The translations under genes were made by a program, and so were the position numbers. The notes below the pieces were generated by a model that saw nothing but the letters and a program-made list of their open reading frames with translations, had not been told where the DNA came from and searched no databases. Positions 1-12,792 of a DNA stretch of 64,000 nucleotides are shown piece by piece. The stretch comes from Stercorarius parasiticus (taxonomy: Eukaryota; Chordata; Aves; Charadriiformes; Stercorariidae), in the NCBI GenBank assembly GCA_013396915.1, contig VWZL01002830.1, positions 1-64,000 on the forward strand. The letters run 5' to 3'. The stretch's first letter is position 1; each line of letters begins with the position of its first letter.

Positions 1-475
1 CACGAGACCTCTGCCAGCTGCTTTTAGAATGTTTCATCGGCCTCTACATCCTGGTTGGGGGGTCTATAACAAACTCCCACCATGATGTCTGGCTTATTGG
101 CCTTCCCCTTGATTCTTACCCATAAACACTCAACAATGTCGTCATGCACATTGTTAAGTTCTTGGCATTCAAAACTGCCCCTGACATAGAGGGCCACCCC
201 ACCACCTCTCCTTCCTTGCCTATCCCTTCTGAAGAGTTCGTAGCTGTCAATCACCACACTCCAGTTGTGCGTGTCTTCCCACCATGTTTCTGTGACGGCA
301 ACTATATCATAGTTTCCCTGCTGTACAATGGCCTCCAACTCTTCCTGTTTGTTGCCCATGCTGCGTGCATTCATGTAGATGCACTTCAGCTGGACTAATG
401 GCCTTGCCACTTTATTGGGGGCACAAGCCCTTATTCCCACCTGTCCGCGTTCAGACATTTCTGCATCACTTGTGG
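1..475 (-). mobile_element. CR1 non-LTR retrotransposon fragment, endonuclease region, cut by window edge
   Basis: Read on the minus strand, 458 down to 24 gives an open frame of 144 residues that matches the N-terminal part of CR1 ORF2, the endonuclease of the exonuclease-endonuclease-phosphatase fold that nicks the genomic target. Recognisable pieces in order are NARSMGNKQEELEAIV, VAVTETWWEDTHNWS, RRDRQGRRGGGVALYV and VGVCYRPPNQD. The frame ends at a stop at 24-26, but CR1-like sequence continues after it (KQLAEVS) to base 1, so the stop is a nonsense change and the element runs on beyond the window. The 5' limit near 475 is where similarity to CR1 fades; no target duplication can be checked. 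It is a dead copy. The CR1 assignment is secure; the subfamily is not determined. Confidence 0.93.
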
Positions 476-3083
476 CGTGTAATTTTTAAACTAGATCATT
501 TCTTTGTGGGTCTAGGATAAAATTTCCATGTTATTGTATTTCCATGTAAGCCTGTGAAGCTGTTAGATAATAATTTCTTCTATGTCACAAATCTCCACTA
601 ATCTTACTTAGAAGTCATGAGCTTTGGATTTACACAGTAGACACATAAATGGACTGAATGGTAAAAGAATGGGTAGAATGCTTGGATTAAAGTCTAGAAT
701 ATATATCCCCTGGACATGCATGAGATCGTATCTCTGTATCATATTTTTTTTTGCATTAGACAGCCTAATTACTACTGTCATTAGTGAGAATCTTGCAGGC
801 AGATAAGAACAAAAGTCCTCACATACTGATTTTAATAAAGTTGCATTCCATCAGCTGTAGGAGAGAAAGCATATGAAAAGACATATTAGAGTCTGATATG
901 AGTTTTCTGAATGTATTAGTAATTCTTGTGGCTTTAGGTAGGCAACAGAGAAGTTGGGATTTTATTTTCCTTAAGGAAAATGAGAAATTCATTAACCAAA
1001 AAAGTGTATGTGTATCTGTGTGCAATATATACAATAATATATTTTAATAAGTTTGCAAAAAAACAGAAATCAAAGAATTAATAGTAATTCAAGCAATGCA
1101 TTTATGATCAATATTGTTTTATCCTAGAAATGACTTTAGGATATTAGGTTAAATTTGCACTCAGTGACTCTTTTATACATACCTTTGTGAAATTCTGCTG
1201 TGATAAGAAATATCTGTAAGCACCTATCAGGCAGGTTTTTCAACAGCTAAATCACAGGTGTTCCATTTCCCATCCAAAGCTGAAAGATATTATGTTCCAT
1301 GATCCACCTGTGTATTGTAAAGTAAACCAAGATTATCTTCATCAGTACTAGGGTTAATCCTCCAGCATTTTACCTCCAGGTCTTTGACAGAGTAGCTTCA
1401 GAATTTCCCCTGACTGTTAACCTAGAAAGTATCATGAAAAGAAAGATGGAGACATCATCTCTAATTATCTTAACTACCCAAGTTGTTTTTTTTTTAATTT
1501 ATTTTTATTTTATGTAGCATGGAAGGAGTAATATGTACCTCCCACTTCTTTCAGTATGGCTCCACATGCAGCTATAAAGTGGTGAGCTTGTCTGGCCCAA
1601 GTCACACAACTCCCCTGACTTAATTGGGATTCTGACTTGGAGGTTGTTCTTGGTGACTTCAGTGGTACTAGCTTTGGCATATTTCCACAGCTACAGTACT
1701 TCAGATACCTTTGCAGCATCACTGCTATGTTGTCTATGCTCAATTAATAAAAAGCAGTCTTTGATAAGACTGTGACATCAAACATGTGAAATACCCTGGA
1801 GCTTTTATTTCCAGGGGCTTCATCAGTCTAAAATTTTAGGTAAATATACACTACAGGAGTCATTACCCCTTAAAAATCTCCAACAGTAATAAACTCACTT
1901 TTCTGAAAGATTTGGGACAAAACATGCTTTTCTAATACAGGGCCTTCAGGCAATCACTTTGGCAGGGGTTCAAGGACATCACTCTCTGAAGAGTTCCACA
2001 TAATTTAGAATAAAAAATTATCCACATACACCATACTAAAAAAAGACCTGTAGGGCATCAATCTAGTTAAGTCCAAGGACATGTCTCTGTAGAATTCCCT
2101 AGGGTGTCAGAGGAAAGAGTATCTCTGCACATCACTGCAGATTGTTCATAATTACCGCAGGGATATTACCAGGAGAACTGCTGCAGGGAACAAAATGCCT
2201 TCAGGTCACATATCTTGTGTTATTCACTTGATTATATCAGTGTGACACACTGTTGTACAGACCATCATGGTGTAGGTTGCCTATGGAAAAAATGAAGTGC
2301 CATGAAAATGAACATCTGAATATGTGGAATGATTTTCAAATGTACTATAATATGAATCTGAGGGAGCAGTTTACATAATGAGTCTCAGAAATCATGATTC
2401 CCATTGCTATTTATCCACAGGAGCTCTAAGGCACACACTAGCCCATGTTGTTGAAATGCAAACAAACACACATTCAAACACAATATCAAGAATACATTAA
2501 ATTAACCAAAAGATAGATTGTGGATGATCACACTGAGAGCATGGGTGTTCACAGAAGAAACACTGCCCCTCAGCCTTCAGCTGCTCAGGTGTGGAAATTA
2601 ATATTCATTGTAAATTTTCAGATTGAAAATTGATTTCTAACTGCTTCATGAAGCACTGAATATCTTGCTTTTTCTTTAGTTAAAATAATCGAGTAGCAAG
2701 GAGAGCAGCTGTGCACCAGGCTGAGTTTGTTCTGGTTTCTAAATGTTTGCTTTATGTTCAAGTCCAAAGAAAACAACGATAATGGGGTACAAAACCTGTC
2801 TGTAACAACTATTGGCTCAAAGACACTGCCTGAAGCTGAGAGATTTATGTGTCAGTAAGTATAAATTCACAGGCTGTAAGGTTATGTGATAAAAACTCAT
2901 CTACACATCTACAAAAGGGCACAGAGTCACAAAGGCAGGTGGGAACACAAATGAAGGGATACCCTGACCAGGCCTTTCCCAGGGCTGTCCCAGGAGACCT
3001 TCAGCACCTGGGCCAGATGTGAAGCCGATCAGGAAGAGTCATGGGAAGCAGCTCTCCCGAGGAACTTTGGGAACTGAGAGGGG
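476..3083. other. AT-rich non-coding DNA, nothing recognised
   Basis: No repeat family, exon or RNA gene was recognised here. The open frames are short and without family features. The only local structure noted is a weak hairpin at 1794-1816 (CCCTGGA against TCCAGGG with a 9-base loop). Confidence 0.6.
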
Positions 3084-3194
3084 TTGCTTGTCACATCCCA
3101 CTCTCAGGAAAGAGGGGTGGATAAGTGACTCAGATTCGTAAATCCCCAACATCACGGACTATGGTGAGATAATCTCAAGGTCTGTATACAAACA

Positions 3195-3200
3195 TTTATT
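3195..3200 (-). promoter_or_regulatory. LTR polyadenylation signal AATAAA
   Basis: Plus-strand tttatt reads AATAAA on the minus strand, in the right place and orientation for the R region of the LTR that contains it. Confidence 0.5.
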
Positions 3201-3348
3201 AGTTTCACAAAATGATAAATATAGGTCTTAACAAGTCCACGATAATTGGTTAGGTATATAGCAAATTAGGGCAAGGGGTAATGTATGCATTGCATTACTT
3301 AGCAACAGGTATACAATGAATTATGTCAAGTGGTGCAGTATGCCTTGT

Positions 3349-3386
3349 GTTACTTAACAACTCTAACCGTTACTTAACAACTCTAA
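3349..3386. repeat. 18-bp direct repeat, two copies, inside the LTR
   Basis: The 18-mer gttacttaacaactctaa occurs at 3349-3366 and again, identical, at 3369-3386, separated by cc. It may be a small duplication in the LTR control region or slippage after insertion. Confidence 0.9.
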
Positions 3387-4890
3387 GAGAAAAGAGAAAC
3401 CAACGGATAGAGAAAGGAAAAGACAGAGAAAAAGACAGAGATAAGGAGATCACTGGTTCCAGCATCTTTTCAGGGAATCTTCCCATGCACTATCTTCTTT
3501 CTTGGGAAAAATCTTCCTAGGCACAATCTGCTCCTTTGTTCTCCTTAGGGGCACTAATTTTCCCCTTTTATGTTTGCTGAATTAGCACGGTCCACCCCGC
3601 TTGCCAAGGACAGCCTCATCTTAGGTTTCTTCCTTTTCTCAGGTGACATGTGGCATGATTCAGGTGATCTCTATAATCTTCATTAGCATATGCAAGGGTG
3701 TAAGCTTCCATATGCATTTTGTGGATAATGAAGAAAATGGTCAATTATTAGACACAATGGCCTCAAGAACAGAGAACTATCAAGCTCACCACATGAGTGG
3801 CAGAACTATCTTGTCTTCACAAGTCAGTCCTCCCACTGCTTTTCAGGTGCCTGTTAGCCTTATCAGTTCTTTGAACACCAGGCCTGCATTATTCATCCTT
3901 ACTTGCCAGTGTTTGAGACAGTCCCTTCCATTCGCTTCCATTCCATTCCTTGAGAATGCTTGGGGCGGGGATGGGGGAGACCTCTCCAGCTTCTTTGTTT
4001 CAGGGCTCTTACATTGCTGCCTAGAGGCATGGGACACATTATAGGATGCAAGGGAAGAGCATTTTGAGATTGCACAAGACTTACTATGGGATGTTTAGGG
4101 GAGAAAGCAAAGATAAGGAAAGGGAGGGAAGTAGGTGATTTGGGGAGGACCAAAAAAAGGAAAACAGAGCAATAAGGGGATGCAAAGGGCTGGTCAATAT
4201 GTTTGCCTGGCAATGCTCTGCTTCTGATCGGTGCATTCTGTCCTATCTTATGAAACACCATTTCTAACTCCTTTCCTCATGGATGGACTGTCGGTTCAGT
4301 GTTGGGACATAGAAGGACAGGCAGAGTCTGAGTGCCAGCCACTGGAGTTAAACCACAGGTCAGCAGGCCCTGGAGTCATGGTATCAGGACCTGGAGAAAC
4401 CATAGTGAGTGGACTTATGTGCCAACAACTAGAGTGGCACCTCAGGTCATAACGGCCCATGTGTCCATGCTGCCAGGAGCTGAACCAAGTGCAGATGTAT
4501 AAGTGAGTGTGTGATCACTAGGAAAGATCAAGCCAGACTAGCCAGAGAGTAGATGAAGTGTCCTGGGAGCCAGGGTTGTGGGTTTATCTCTAAAGGTGAG
4601 ACCATGGTGGAGTTGGCTGTAAGGTAGACTAGCTGGTAATACATACATTGTCACTGGCAGAGCTCTCTCTTGCTCAGCCAGTGGGAATGCATCCTCAGCC
4701 TCCCTACTGATTGCCCCGGGGGAGGTAGAGCTGCAGAAGCCTTGCCTCAGGCTGCAGATTCTGCAACCTCTAATATAAAGCATAACTGAGATAACACACA
4801 ACTAACAAAACAAAGGATTCAGGTTAATAGTTATGAGAAAGACAGTGGAGGTTTGTTAATTTCCTATTGTATTTACAGTTGCAGGTAAAT

Positions 4891-4936
4891 AGCAGTATCT
4901 CAAAAAGAGACTGAGCAGTATCTCAAAAAAAGACTG
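4891..4936. repeat. 23-bp tandem duplication
   Basis: Two adjacent 23-base units start with agcagtatctcaaaaa at 4891 and 4914 and differ at one base. It is probably a local slippage or duplication event. Confidence 0.9.
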
Positions 4937-5534
4937 AGCTAAAGCCATTAAAATCAACAAATTTGAGATTAATAAAAAAAATTGAAAAAACAATAGCTCT
5001 AAAAACCAAATAAAAAATCATCAGTCATATCAGAGTTCAACATTTTAGAAACTTCCACTCCATTCATAAGCATCTGCCACTCAGAAACACTTAAATGCCC
5101 CCTGAATTACATAAAGTGAACAACCTTGCAAAGCACTTTGAATATCATTAATTTTGGATCTTTTTTTTAGAATAGACAAGAGGTAAGGGTTACAAAACCG
5201 GTGATCTTTTACTGAAACAAAACTTCTCCAGCAATGACTATCTATTTAAATCTGCATATTCTTATTTTCCCCATCTGTATCTTTCTAACATGATTACTTT
5301 GGGGAGACACAGGGTGTCTCAGCCTATATCTCCCTTTTATCCTCCTCACCCCAAATGAAAAAGCAGCCTGATTCCTAACAGGACATTTTCTTCCAAAATG
5401 TGTTTAATTTTTGGAACAGACTTCTAGCACCTATGTCTTTGAGGGTGCTGCGAGACATTCCATTTTTTAAGAAGAAAGTGTGAAGTTTGGTTAATGTTTT
5501 GTTTAGATAATACAGATAACACCACTGGATCTTA

Positions 5535-5568
5535 GCTTTTTTGTTTGTTTGGTTGGTTGGTTGGTTTT
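5535..5568. repeat. TTTG/TTGG simple repeat
   Basis: A short run of ttgtttgtttggttggttgg and related units, a degenerate tetranucleotide microsatellite. Confidence 0.85.
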
Positions 5569-8157
5569 TCCCTTGAAAAATGTGTTTCTTAGAGGCATCC
5601 ACGAAGACTTTAAAATCTATATGCATAAACCTAGGAAAAAATTATATATCTAAGTGACAGTAAGGCCAAGGCTTGGGATTTTTGACAGATCCTGAATAAG
5701 GAGCACAATGTGACTGAAGCACTCAGAAGTACATTGGAGACTTACCCCCTTTTTTGATTCAGAGTACTGAGGGCAAATTGAGAGCAGAGTGATGAGAATG
5801 AAATCCAGAGAGTTTGCTGAAGTTCATTGCTTTCTTAAAATCATGTGTTAATAAAAGTTAAATTGTCCATGGTAAAATATGCTTTGTTCTTCCTTTGTGC
5901 TTGTTCAGAATGAGTTCATTCAGAGGGCATTATATTTAACTGTCAGATTTATCTATGAGTCAGAGAACTGTTGCAATTCCGTGTAACCTAACATGCATCT
6001 GCTCAAAAAATGAAAGCATGTTTGAAAATAACCCTTTTAATAATATCTTTCAGTAACCATTGTTATTTTGTGGTTAATATCAAATAGCTGTAAACTAATT
6101 TTACGTTTAATTACAGAATTAAGTAGTGCTTGAAAAGTCTTATTTAATCACTGTACTTCTGTCCTTAGGAGGAACCTAAACATCCATTGTATTGGCTCAT
6201 TCAAACAGCCAACCCTTCCTTTGTAAAGATGTGATCACCATATGAACCTAAGACATCAACTTTGCTGCAGGAATTAACTCATAATTATGTTCATACATTT
6301 TTCTGTCTGTGAGTTCTGACTTATTTTGTCACCTTTATACATTTCCATTTACTACATAATAGTTGCCAACAGCTGGACTGAAGTCAGAACTTTAAGATGT
6401 CTGCACTAACTTCAGCGAAAAGTTTGTCTTGATTGCTGGTGATGCTTTCAAGCATTTGCATCTATAAACCTACGAACATGTTCTTTAGAATAAGTCCTGT
6501 AAAACACATTTGTTAAAAAAGCTGAGTTCATAATAGAAAACTTCATACAGCAGAACATTTTGATTCCTGGTTTCATCAACTCATACTTACCTACACTTTA
6601 CATACAAAAAGTTTTGTTCAAACTTTCCATGGAGACATAAAGGACAAAATGAGTAGATAAATTTTAATCAGTGCTCAACAGAAATTGCTGAAAATCCAAG
6701 TTGGGTTTTTTTGTAATCAAAGACGGACTATGGTAAGCCACTGAAAATCCTGGATTTCTTCTCCCTCCTCCCATTCCCCTTCCCCGAAGAAAGGTGGTTT
6801 TGAACTGCCATTAATATTTTTGTTTGTAAACTCTTTATGTTGATATAGATAGCAGGATATAGACACTGTACATTACATGATGGATGTTCCAAATCTATCT
6901 ATCTGAACTTTAATCAAGTCAAATGATCTCCGTGATATTATCTATTTTTGTATATTTGCTTTGTTTGCATTCCATCACATGATGTTACCAAGGGAAAACA
7001 TTCGGATCTATAAGATACAGAATTTCTCCTAGAAGATAACTCTACAAAGTTAGCTTGCTTATGTTTCCAGTATCACTGATACCTAAATAATGATTTCTTT
7101 TTTAATTTAGATCCTGCAAAGCCAAAGAAGGAACAAGGGAGTGCTTGTATGGATCCAAATCATTAATGTTTCAGTATAAAGAAACTTCCTTAGCAAATTA
7201 CAAACCATAAAGACAACTGCTACTCAAATGGTGTGAAGCACAATTCTTCGTCAAAACATTCAGTACCATACAGTGAAGGGTTATCATTGGCTCCTACCTG
7301 AATGAAATTTCTTTCTTAAACGCATTATTGCATCAGCACGAAATTAAATGAGGAAAGTAAAAAGTAATTATATATAATGGTATGCCTTGTAATTAGTACT
7401 TTTTGACTACAACAATAATATTCTTATGTATACATAGCAGGGCATATTGTCTGAATATAATTTAACAGCAGGCAAAGGAGGCAATTAAGACTGGACATCT
7501 GAATATCCAATAAAATGGAACAATGTTTTCAGATTAAGAAGCACATAGTGCTTCTATCCAGACCATCTTAGAGGAGAATTCGGTGGACAATTATGAAATA
7601 AACAGGCTCAGGCCTGTTCTCCTACTGTGTTGATTGTTGTACATCTGAGGGCTGATCAATACCTGAATAACACCCTCAGCTGATTCGCAACAGTATTTTT
7701 ATTTCCATTCCTTGCTACGAAGTTATATTAAGACCATGTGTAAGCATGGCACTAATAATTGGTAAATGTCTTCATTCAGAAGTGAACATGATCAAAAGAC
7801 TTCATTAGAGCGGGTGGAAGTCCCTGAATAGGGAATATCTACAGTGCTAGGAATTGTAATATCAAAATCAGAGGCAAGTGTATAGTGTGAATGCTGTTTT
7901 GTAACTGACATATCTGCAGTACAATTAGAGCAGAAAGTGGGGGAAAATGAAAGTTGTTTAGGAGCCGATGGGAAGCAACAGATACATTTATGCCTCTGAA
8001 ATGATCATAACTTCTACCTAAGAGCACCACTGTGAACACTTTTAAGGTTTAGTTTGTAGTTTTCCTCTTTTGTTCTTCATAGTACTAAGCTCATAAGAAA
8101 GTTTTTATAAAGATTAGGAAGTACAGGGCCTTTTTGAATTGCAAGTAGGTAAGAGTT

Positions 8158-8490
8158 ATAGAATCATAGAATCATAGAATGGTTCGGGTTGGAAGGGACC
8201 TTAAAGACCATCTAGTTCCAACCCCCCTGCCATGGGCAGGGACACCTCCCACTAGATCAGGTTGCTCAGAGCCCCATCCAGCCTGGCCTTAAAAAATTCC
8301 AGGGATGGGGCTTCCACCACCTCTCTGGACAACCTGTTCCAGTGTTTCACCACCCTCATAGTGAAGAACTTCTTCCTAACGTCCAGTCTGAATCGTTCCA
8401 TCTCTAGTTTTAATCCATTCCCTCTGGTCCTACCATTACCCGGCATCCTAAAAATTCCCTCACCAGCTTTCTTGTAGGCCCCCTTAAGAT
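8158..8490 (-). mobile_element. CR1 retrotransposon, 3' end, 5'-truncated
   Basis: The plus strand opens with atagaatcatagaatcatag followed by gttggaagggacctt, the reverse complement of the avian CR1 3' terminus. Reading the minus strand from about 8490 gives the C-terminal end of CR1 ORF2, with GNGLKLEMERFRLDVRKKFF, HWNRLSREVVEAPSLEFFKA and RLDGALSNLI, then the 3' untranslated part and tail. The frame is open through this piece. Similarity stops near 8490 in the middle of the ORF2 C-terminal region, a normal 5' truncation of target-primed insertion. No clean target duplication was found. The open frame continues past 8490 into unrelated sequence, which is fortuitous. Confidence 0.95.
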
Positions 8491-11484
8491 ATAAGAAAGT
8501 TACTCTGAATCTCAAAGTGTCAAAACCAGGAAACAATGAAATGACTTGTTTCAATGATAGTAGCTCAGCTGAAACCATACCAAAAAAAAATGAAACTGTG
8601 AAATACAGTGAAAACTTCTGGTTCTCAGGCCATTCCTTTGTTAAAGTGAAAAGAATTGCCTCTGAAAATGACATTTCAGTTCTCATGTGATGTCAAAGAG
8701 TGAATATATTTAGTTCCTCTAGTGAAGTGGGACTGCAAGTGCAAGCTTTTGTACAGGCGAACACTCTTGGAAGGTAGGGAACAACCATCTGAAATAGTTA
8801 CCATATACTCGGGTGAAATTATTCTTACTTTGCAAGAGGATTATCTGCTCAGATCTGAGTTGAGTCATATCCAGGGACTATGCCTATAATTGACAATAAC
8901 ATTGAAATGTTTGAAAAATTTGACAGGACGCACCTGTCTGGGTTGATGTGATCAAAGAAATATGTGAATCACCAAGTTTAGGGAAGATCCCTAGTTGCTT
9001 GTGAAAAATACCTTTTGGGAGGCTAAAGCTTGTTTTTTGGTTTGGAAACATCAATTTTTATTTTTATTATTCCGAAGAAATTTCATCTTTATAACGTAAT
9101 TTGTGTCTTCCTAAATTCCTTAGTTGTTTCTATTTACAATTCTGTATTACTCCTCTATTTTCTTCCCTTTCTAAAAAGAAAACCAGAAGTACTAGGGTAC
9201 TGGCCTGAGAATATGATAATTTGAAACTTTTTGCCTTTTCTTCTTACAAGTTTGCTGGATATTTTTTTTCATGAAAAATCCAACTGCATAGGGAAAGAAA
9301 CCTAAAAAGCTCTTGTGAGTTGTAGGGTTTTATCAGGAAGTTTTCTCACCAAATAATTTAGTTTATATGTATTAATTTTATGGCAATGAACTCTTCTTCT
9401 GTTCTTTTTTCTTCCCTGTTCTTTTTCTTATACAACATCAAAAGATAACCTAAAGCTAAGTCACCATTTTCTGTGACTTAATTTCTCTAGATAATATTTC
9501 TGGTTTTCAACTATTATTTCAGCAGTTCTGACTTCCTCAGAAGACTTTACATTCGCAGTGTATATGTAATCTTATTGCTCAGGTAACCTATGCTCAGCCA
9601 CAGTATTCACAAATATATAACTTGTATGCATAACCATCATCACCTCAGTCAAAAACTTGAACTCCTTTTCCTCCTTGCCCCTTGTAGTTAATGCTCTGTG
9701 TCATTGTGCCAATGAGAAAGACTGTGTTGTGTTTCTCCTGTGGTGATGAGTCAGTTCCCAAGGCAAAAATATGGTTCCATTCTTTCCCTGATTGTTTGCT
9801 TCACAGTTATAGTGGGGTCAGGCATGAAAACATCTCTTCTTCTACGAGAAGATGCACTATTCCTTTATCTAGTTACATAGAAGCAAGGCTGAAGTCCTTG
9901 CTCTATCTACACAGAGAAGGCAGGAAGTTAGGTTTTCAAAAGACTGAGTAACTTAGGACCCTAAGATTCATTATTTCCCTCTGAGATGCAGGCTCCTAAG
10001 CACATAAATCATGTTTAAAATGTTATGCTAAGTTATATTCTGGGTCTCTAAGATAAGAAAGGTAAGATGCATGGAAAAACGTACATTCCATTTTAACCAC
10101 GTAAAGAAACCAAAAGGAAACAGTAGGGTGTTTTTCTATGACTCAGATGCATCAAATACCAGTGCTTCTAGCACTGACTTGTATAATGTTTCTGTAATAA
10201 AACAGTGGAGGATTGTTTGCTAGTATCTTGAATTTAATGAAAACTAGGAGCTTACTAGTCATACTTTGCATTGTGATCATATATATTACATTCTGTAACG
10301 ACATGTTGAAAAAAAAATAGTTTGGTGGCTTTATCGATACAATTATGAATACTGATTGACCAAAAAAAAACCCAACCAACCCCCCCCCCCAAAAACAAAC
10401 AAACAAACAAAAAAATGATCCACACCTAGAGTAAGGTGTATATGGTAAGATATTGTAACTAATGAAGTATAAAATGTTAAAAACATCTGTTTCATGAGAT
10501 TTCATTTGCTTTTATAAGGTAAGCCGATCCAGGGAGAGTGTGTGCTCTCTGAGAAAGAAATGCGAGTGCAACACTTGAATACTAAGTAGTTGGTTTACTC
10601 AAGGACCTAAAGTGACAAAAGATTTAAAGATACCTCATTCACAAGTGTAGCAACTCATCCTCAAAACAGAGTATATGTGCTGAAGTTTTGTATCAAAACA
10701 TTCTTTCCTGAGCCTGTTCTTCTATCTAGATAGGTTGATACCAGGCACGATATTATCCCTGTACTTTGCCTACAACCAAAAGCCTCAGTGCAATCTGGAA
10801 TTTGATTTGGATAAAGATATAATTCAAGTTTAAGCTACATTGTTTGCTATATTATCTATTCATATTTAGCAATTATTTCACATAAACACAGAAGCTGAAA
10901 GAAGGAAAAAGTATCCCATAAAAGACGAAGTCCATGTATGCATCAGGAATATGGGTTAAAATCTTTATTTTTCAAAAAAAGGGAATTTTAATATGAACTA
11001 CTGAAAAAGCATGCATTAAATATGAGGATTTATATATTGTCTATTAAAAATACTATCTGGAATTAATAGGCTTATTTATAGGAATTACTTGCATTTTTCC
11101 ATTGAAATAGACATATTTTGAATACTTTTAAAATAGATACACCATGTCCAAGTGGAAAGAAAACAGACAGAAACCAGGATATATAATTCTGTGGCGATTC
11201 ACTATGCTTGTCTCCAGTTTTGTTTTACATGGTGTGTCTTCATAAATTCAAAGTGCCTCTGAGTTCATCTTTCATTTTCATAGAAATCAGAGCATCATGG
11301 ATGAATACTTGTCTCTGACCTAGAGCTGAGTCATAAGCAGTTTCTACATCTGGCAACGAGAGCCCAGGATCTCTCCTGAGACTAGCAGCACAAATGTAAT
11401 TCTGTGTATGTCCTCCACAAGTCACTTTTGATAGGATTGTTCTCATGTAGCATAGGGATCTAAGTGATACCAAGCCTGGTGTTA
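8491..11484. other. AT-rich non-coding DNA
   Basis: No gene, RNA or transposon was recognised. One low-complexity tract at 10361-10415 is listed separately. Confidence 0.6.
10361..10415. repeat. A/C low-complexity tract with a C run and CAAA repeats
   Basis: Runs of A, then CCAA units, then about ten consecutive C, then caaacaaacaaacaaa. The tract is likely length-variable. It accounts for the glycine- and phenylalanine-rich open frame on the minus strand here. Confidence 0.9.
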
Positions 11485-11612
11485 CTGGTAGGACTTAATG
11501 CCTTCTTTGCCTCAGTCTTTAATAGTAAGACCAGTTGTTCTCAGGGTACCCAGTCTCCCAAGCTGAAAGACAGGGATAGGAGCAGAATGAACCCCCCGTA
11601 ATCCAAGAGGAA

Positions 11613-12062
11613 ATGGTTAGTGAGCTACTACACCACTTAGATGCACACAAGTGTATAGGGCTGGATGGGATCCACCCAAGGTTACTGCAAGAGCCGGCAG
11701 AAGTACTCACCAAGCCATTTTCCATCATTTATCATCAGTCGTGGATAACTGGGGAGGTCCCAGTTGACTGGAGGTTAGCATATGTGACATCCACCTACAA
11801 GAAGGACCAGAAGGAGGATCTAGAGAACTACAGGCCTGTCAGTCTGACTTCGGTGCCTGGGAAGGTTATGGAGCAGATCATCCTGAGTGCCATCATGTGG
11901 CACATGAAGGACAACCAGGTGATCAGGCCCAGTCAGCATGGGTTTATGAAAGGCAGGTCCTGCTTGACAAAACTGATCTCCTTCTATGACAAGGTGACCC
12001 GCTTAGTGGATGAAGGAAAGGCGGTTGCTGTTGTCTACCTAGACTTTAGTGAAGATTTTTGA
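11613..12062 (+). pseudogene. CR1 ORF2 relic: fingers and palm of reverse transcriptase
   Basis: A 149-residue open stretch covering the first half of the CR1 reverse-transcriptase domain. Visible family segments are HKCIGLDGIHPRLLQE near residue 13, then [33 protein letters not shown] and VVYLDFSEDF at the end. The last carries the first catalytic aspartate (motif A, normally D followed by S/C-K-A-F-D). The stop at 12060-12062 arises because one extra T at 12056-12060 shifts the frame; the expected continuation (DTVSHS) lies in the next frame. The ATG at 11613 is internal to the domain and is not a true start. Confidence 0.9.
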
Positions 12063-12266
12063 CACTGTTTCCCACAGCACTCTCCTGGAGAAACTGGCTA
12101 CTCATGACTTGGGTAAGCGTACTCTTTGCTGGGTCAAAAACTGGCTGGATGGCCAGGCCCAGAGTGGTGGCTAATGGATTTAAATCCAGTTGGTGGCCGA
12201 TCACAAGTGGTGTTCCCCTGTTCTGTTTAATATCTTTATCAATGATCGGCGATCAAGTGCACGCTC

Positions 12267-12713
12267 AGCAAGTTTGCAGATGATACCAAGTTGGGAAGGA
12301 GTGTCGATCTGCTTGAGAATAGGATGGCACTAAAGAGGGATCTGGACAGGCTGGATCAATGGGCCAATGGCAATGGTATGAGGTTCAACAAGGCCAAGTG
12401 CTGGGTCCCGCACTTGGGTCATAACAACCCCATGCAGTGCTACAGGCTTGGGGAAGAGTGGCTGGAAAGCTGCCAGGTGGAAAAGGACCTGGGTTTATTG
12501 GTGGACTGCCAGCCGGATATGAGCCAGCAGTGTGCCCAGGTGGCCAAGAAGGCCAACAGTGTCCTGGCTTCTATCAGGAACAGTGTGGTGAGCAGGACTA
12601 CGGAAGTGATCGTCCCCCTGTACTTGGCACTGGTGAGGCCACACCTTTTGAGGTGTTTTCACACTAATTTCAGTTTTGTGCCCCTCACTAAAAGAAGGAC
12701 ATTGAGGTGCTGA
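12267..12713 (+). pseudogene. CR1 ORF2 relic: reverse-transcriptase catalytic loop and thumb
   Basis: After the frameshift the third frame carries [20 protein letters not shown], with the polymerase motif FADD intact at 12273-12284, then [55 protein letters not shown] and [12 protein letters not shown]. The two aspartates of FADD are the metal-binding residues of the family. Similarity is lost after about 12650 in this frame, and the downstream piece is in another frame. The sequence between 12200 and 12255 is shorter than in other CR1 copies, which indicates two small deletions. Confidence 0.9.
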
Positions 12714-12792
12714 AGCACGACCAAAGAAGGGCAATGAAGATGGTGAAGGGTGTAGAGAACAAGCCTTATGAGAGCAGCTGAGGGAACTAGGG

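Larger units (their letters stand above)
3089..4013 (-). mobile_element. Probable solo LTR of an endogenous retrovirus, minus strand
   Basis: The stretch begins on the plus strand with tgtcacatccc and ends with cttaca, so on the minus strand it has the TG...CA ends expected of an LTR. The 5 bases ttgct lie directly outside both ends (3084-3088 and 4014-4018), a perfect target duplication. On the minus strand an AATAAA signal lies at 3200-3195, followed by about 105 bases up to the CA end, as expected for a polyadenylation site and U5. The segment around 3110-3200 resembles an LTR 3' part I know from songbird-type repeats. The 5' half (3650-4013) is assigned only by the TG end and the target duplication; an alternative 5' end is 3648. 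No retroviral coding sequence adjoins it. Confidence 0.62.
4019..8157. other. Non-coding interval; first 800 bases relatively GC-rich
   Basis: From 4019 to about 4800 the base composition is clearly richer in G and C than the AT-rich DNA that follows, but I could not match it to a repeat family and saw no convincing exon. The rest is AT-rich and unremarkable apart from the small repeats listed separately. Confidence 0.5.

Noticed and set aside
8491..8686. N-terminal part of the 144-residue minus-strand frame over the CR1 3' end
   Set aside because: CR1 similarity stops near 8490; the upstream residues are a chance extension into unrelated DNA.
10361..10415. CAAA repeats as a possible CRISPR-like or satellite array
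   Set aside because: Simple low-complexity sequence without spacers or a regular long unit.
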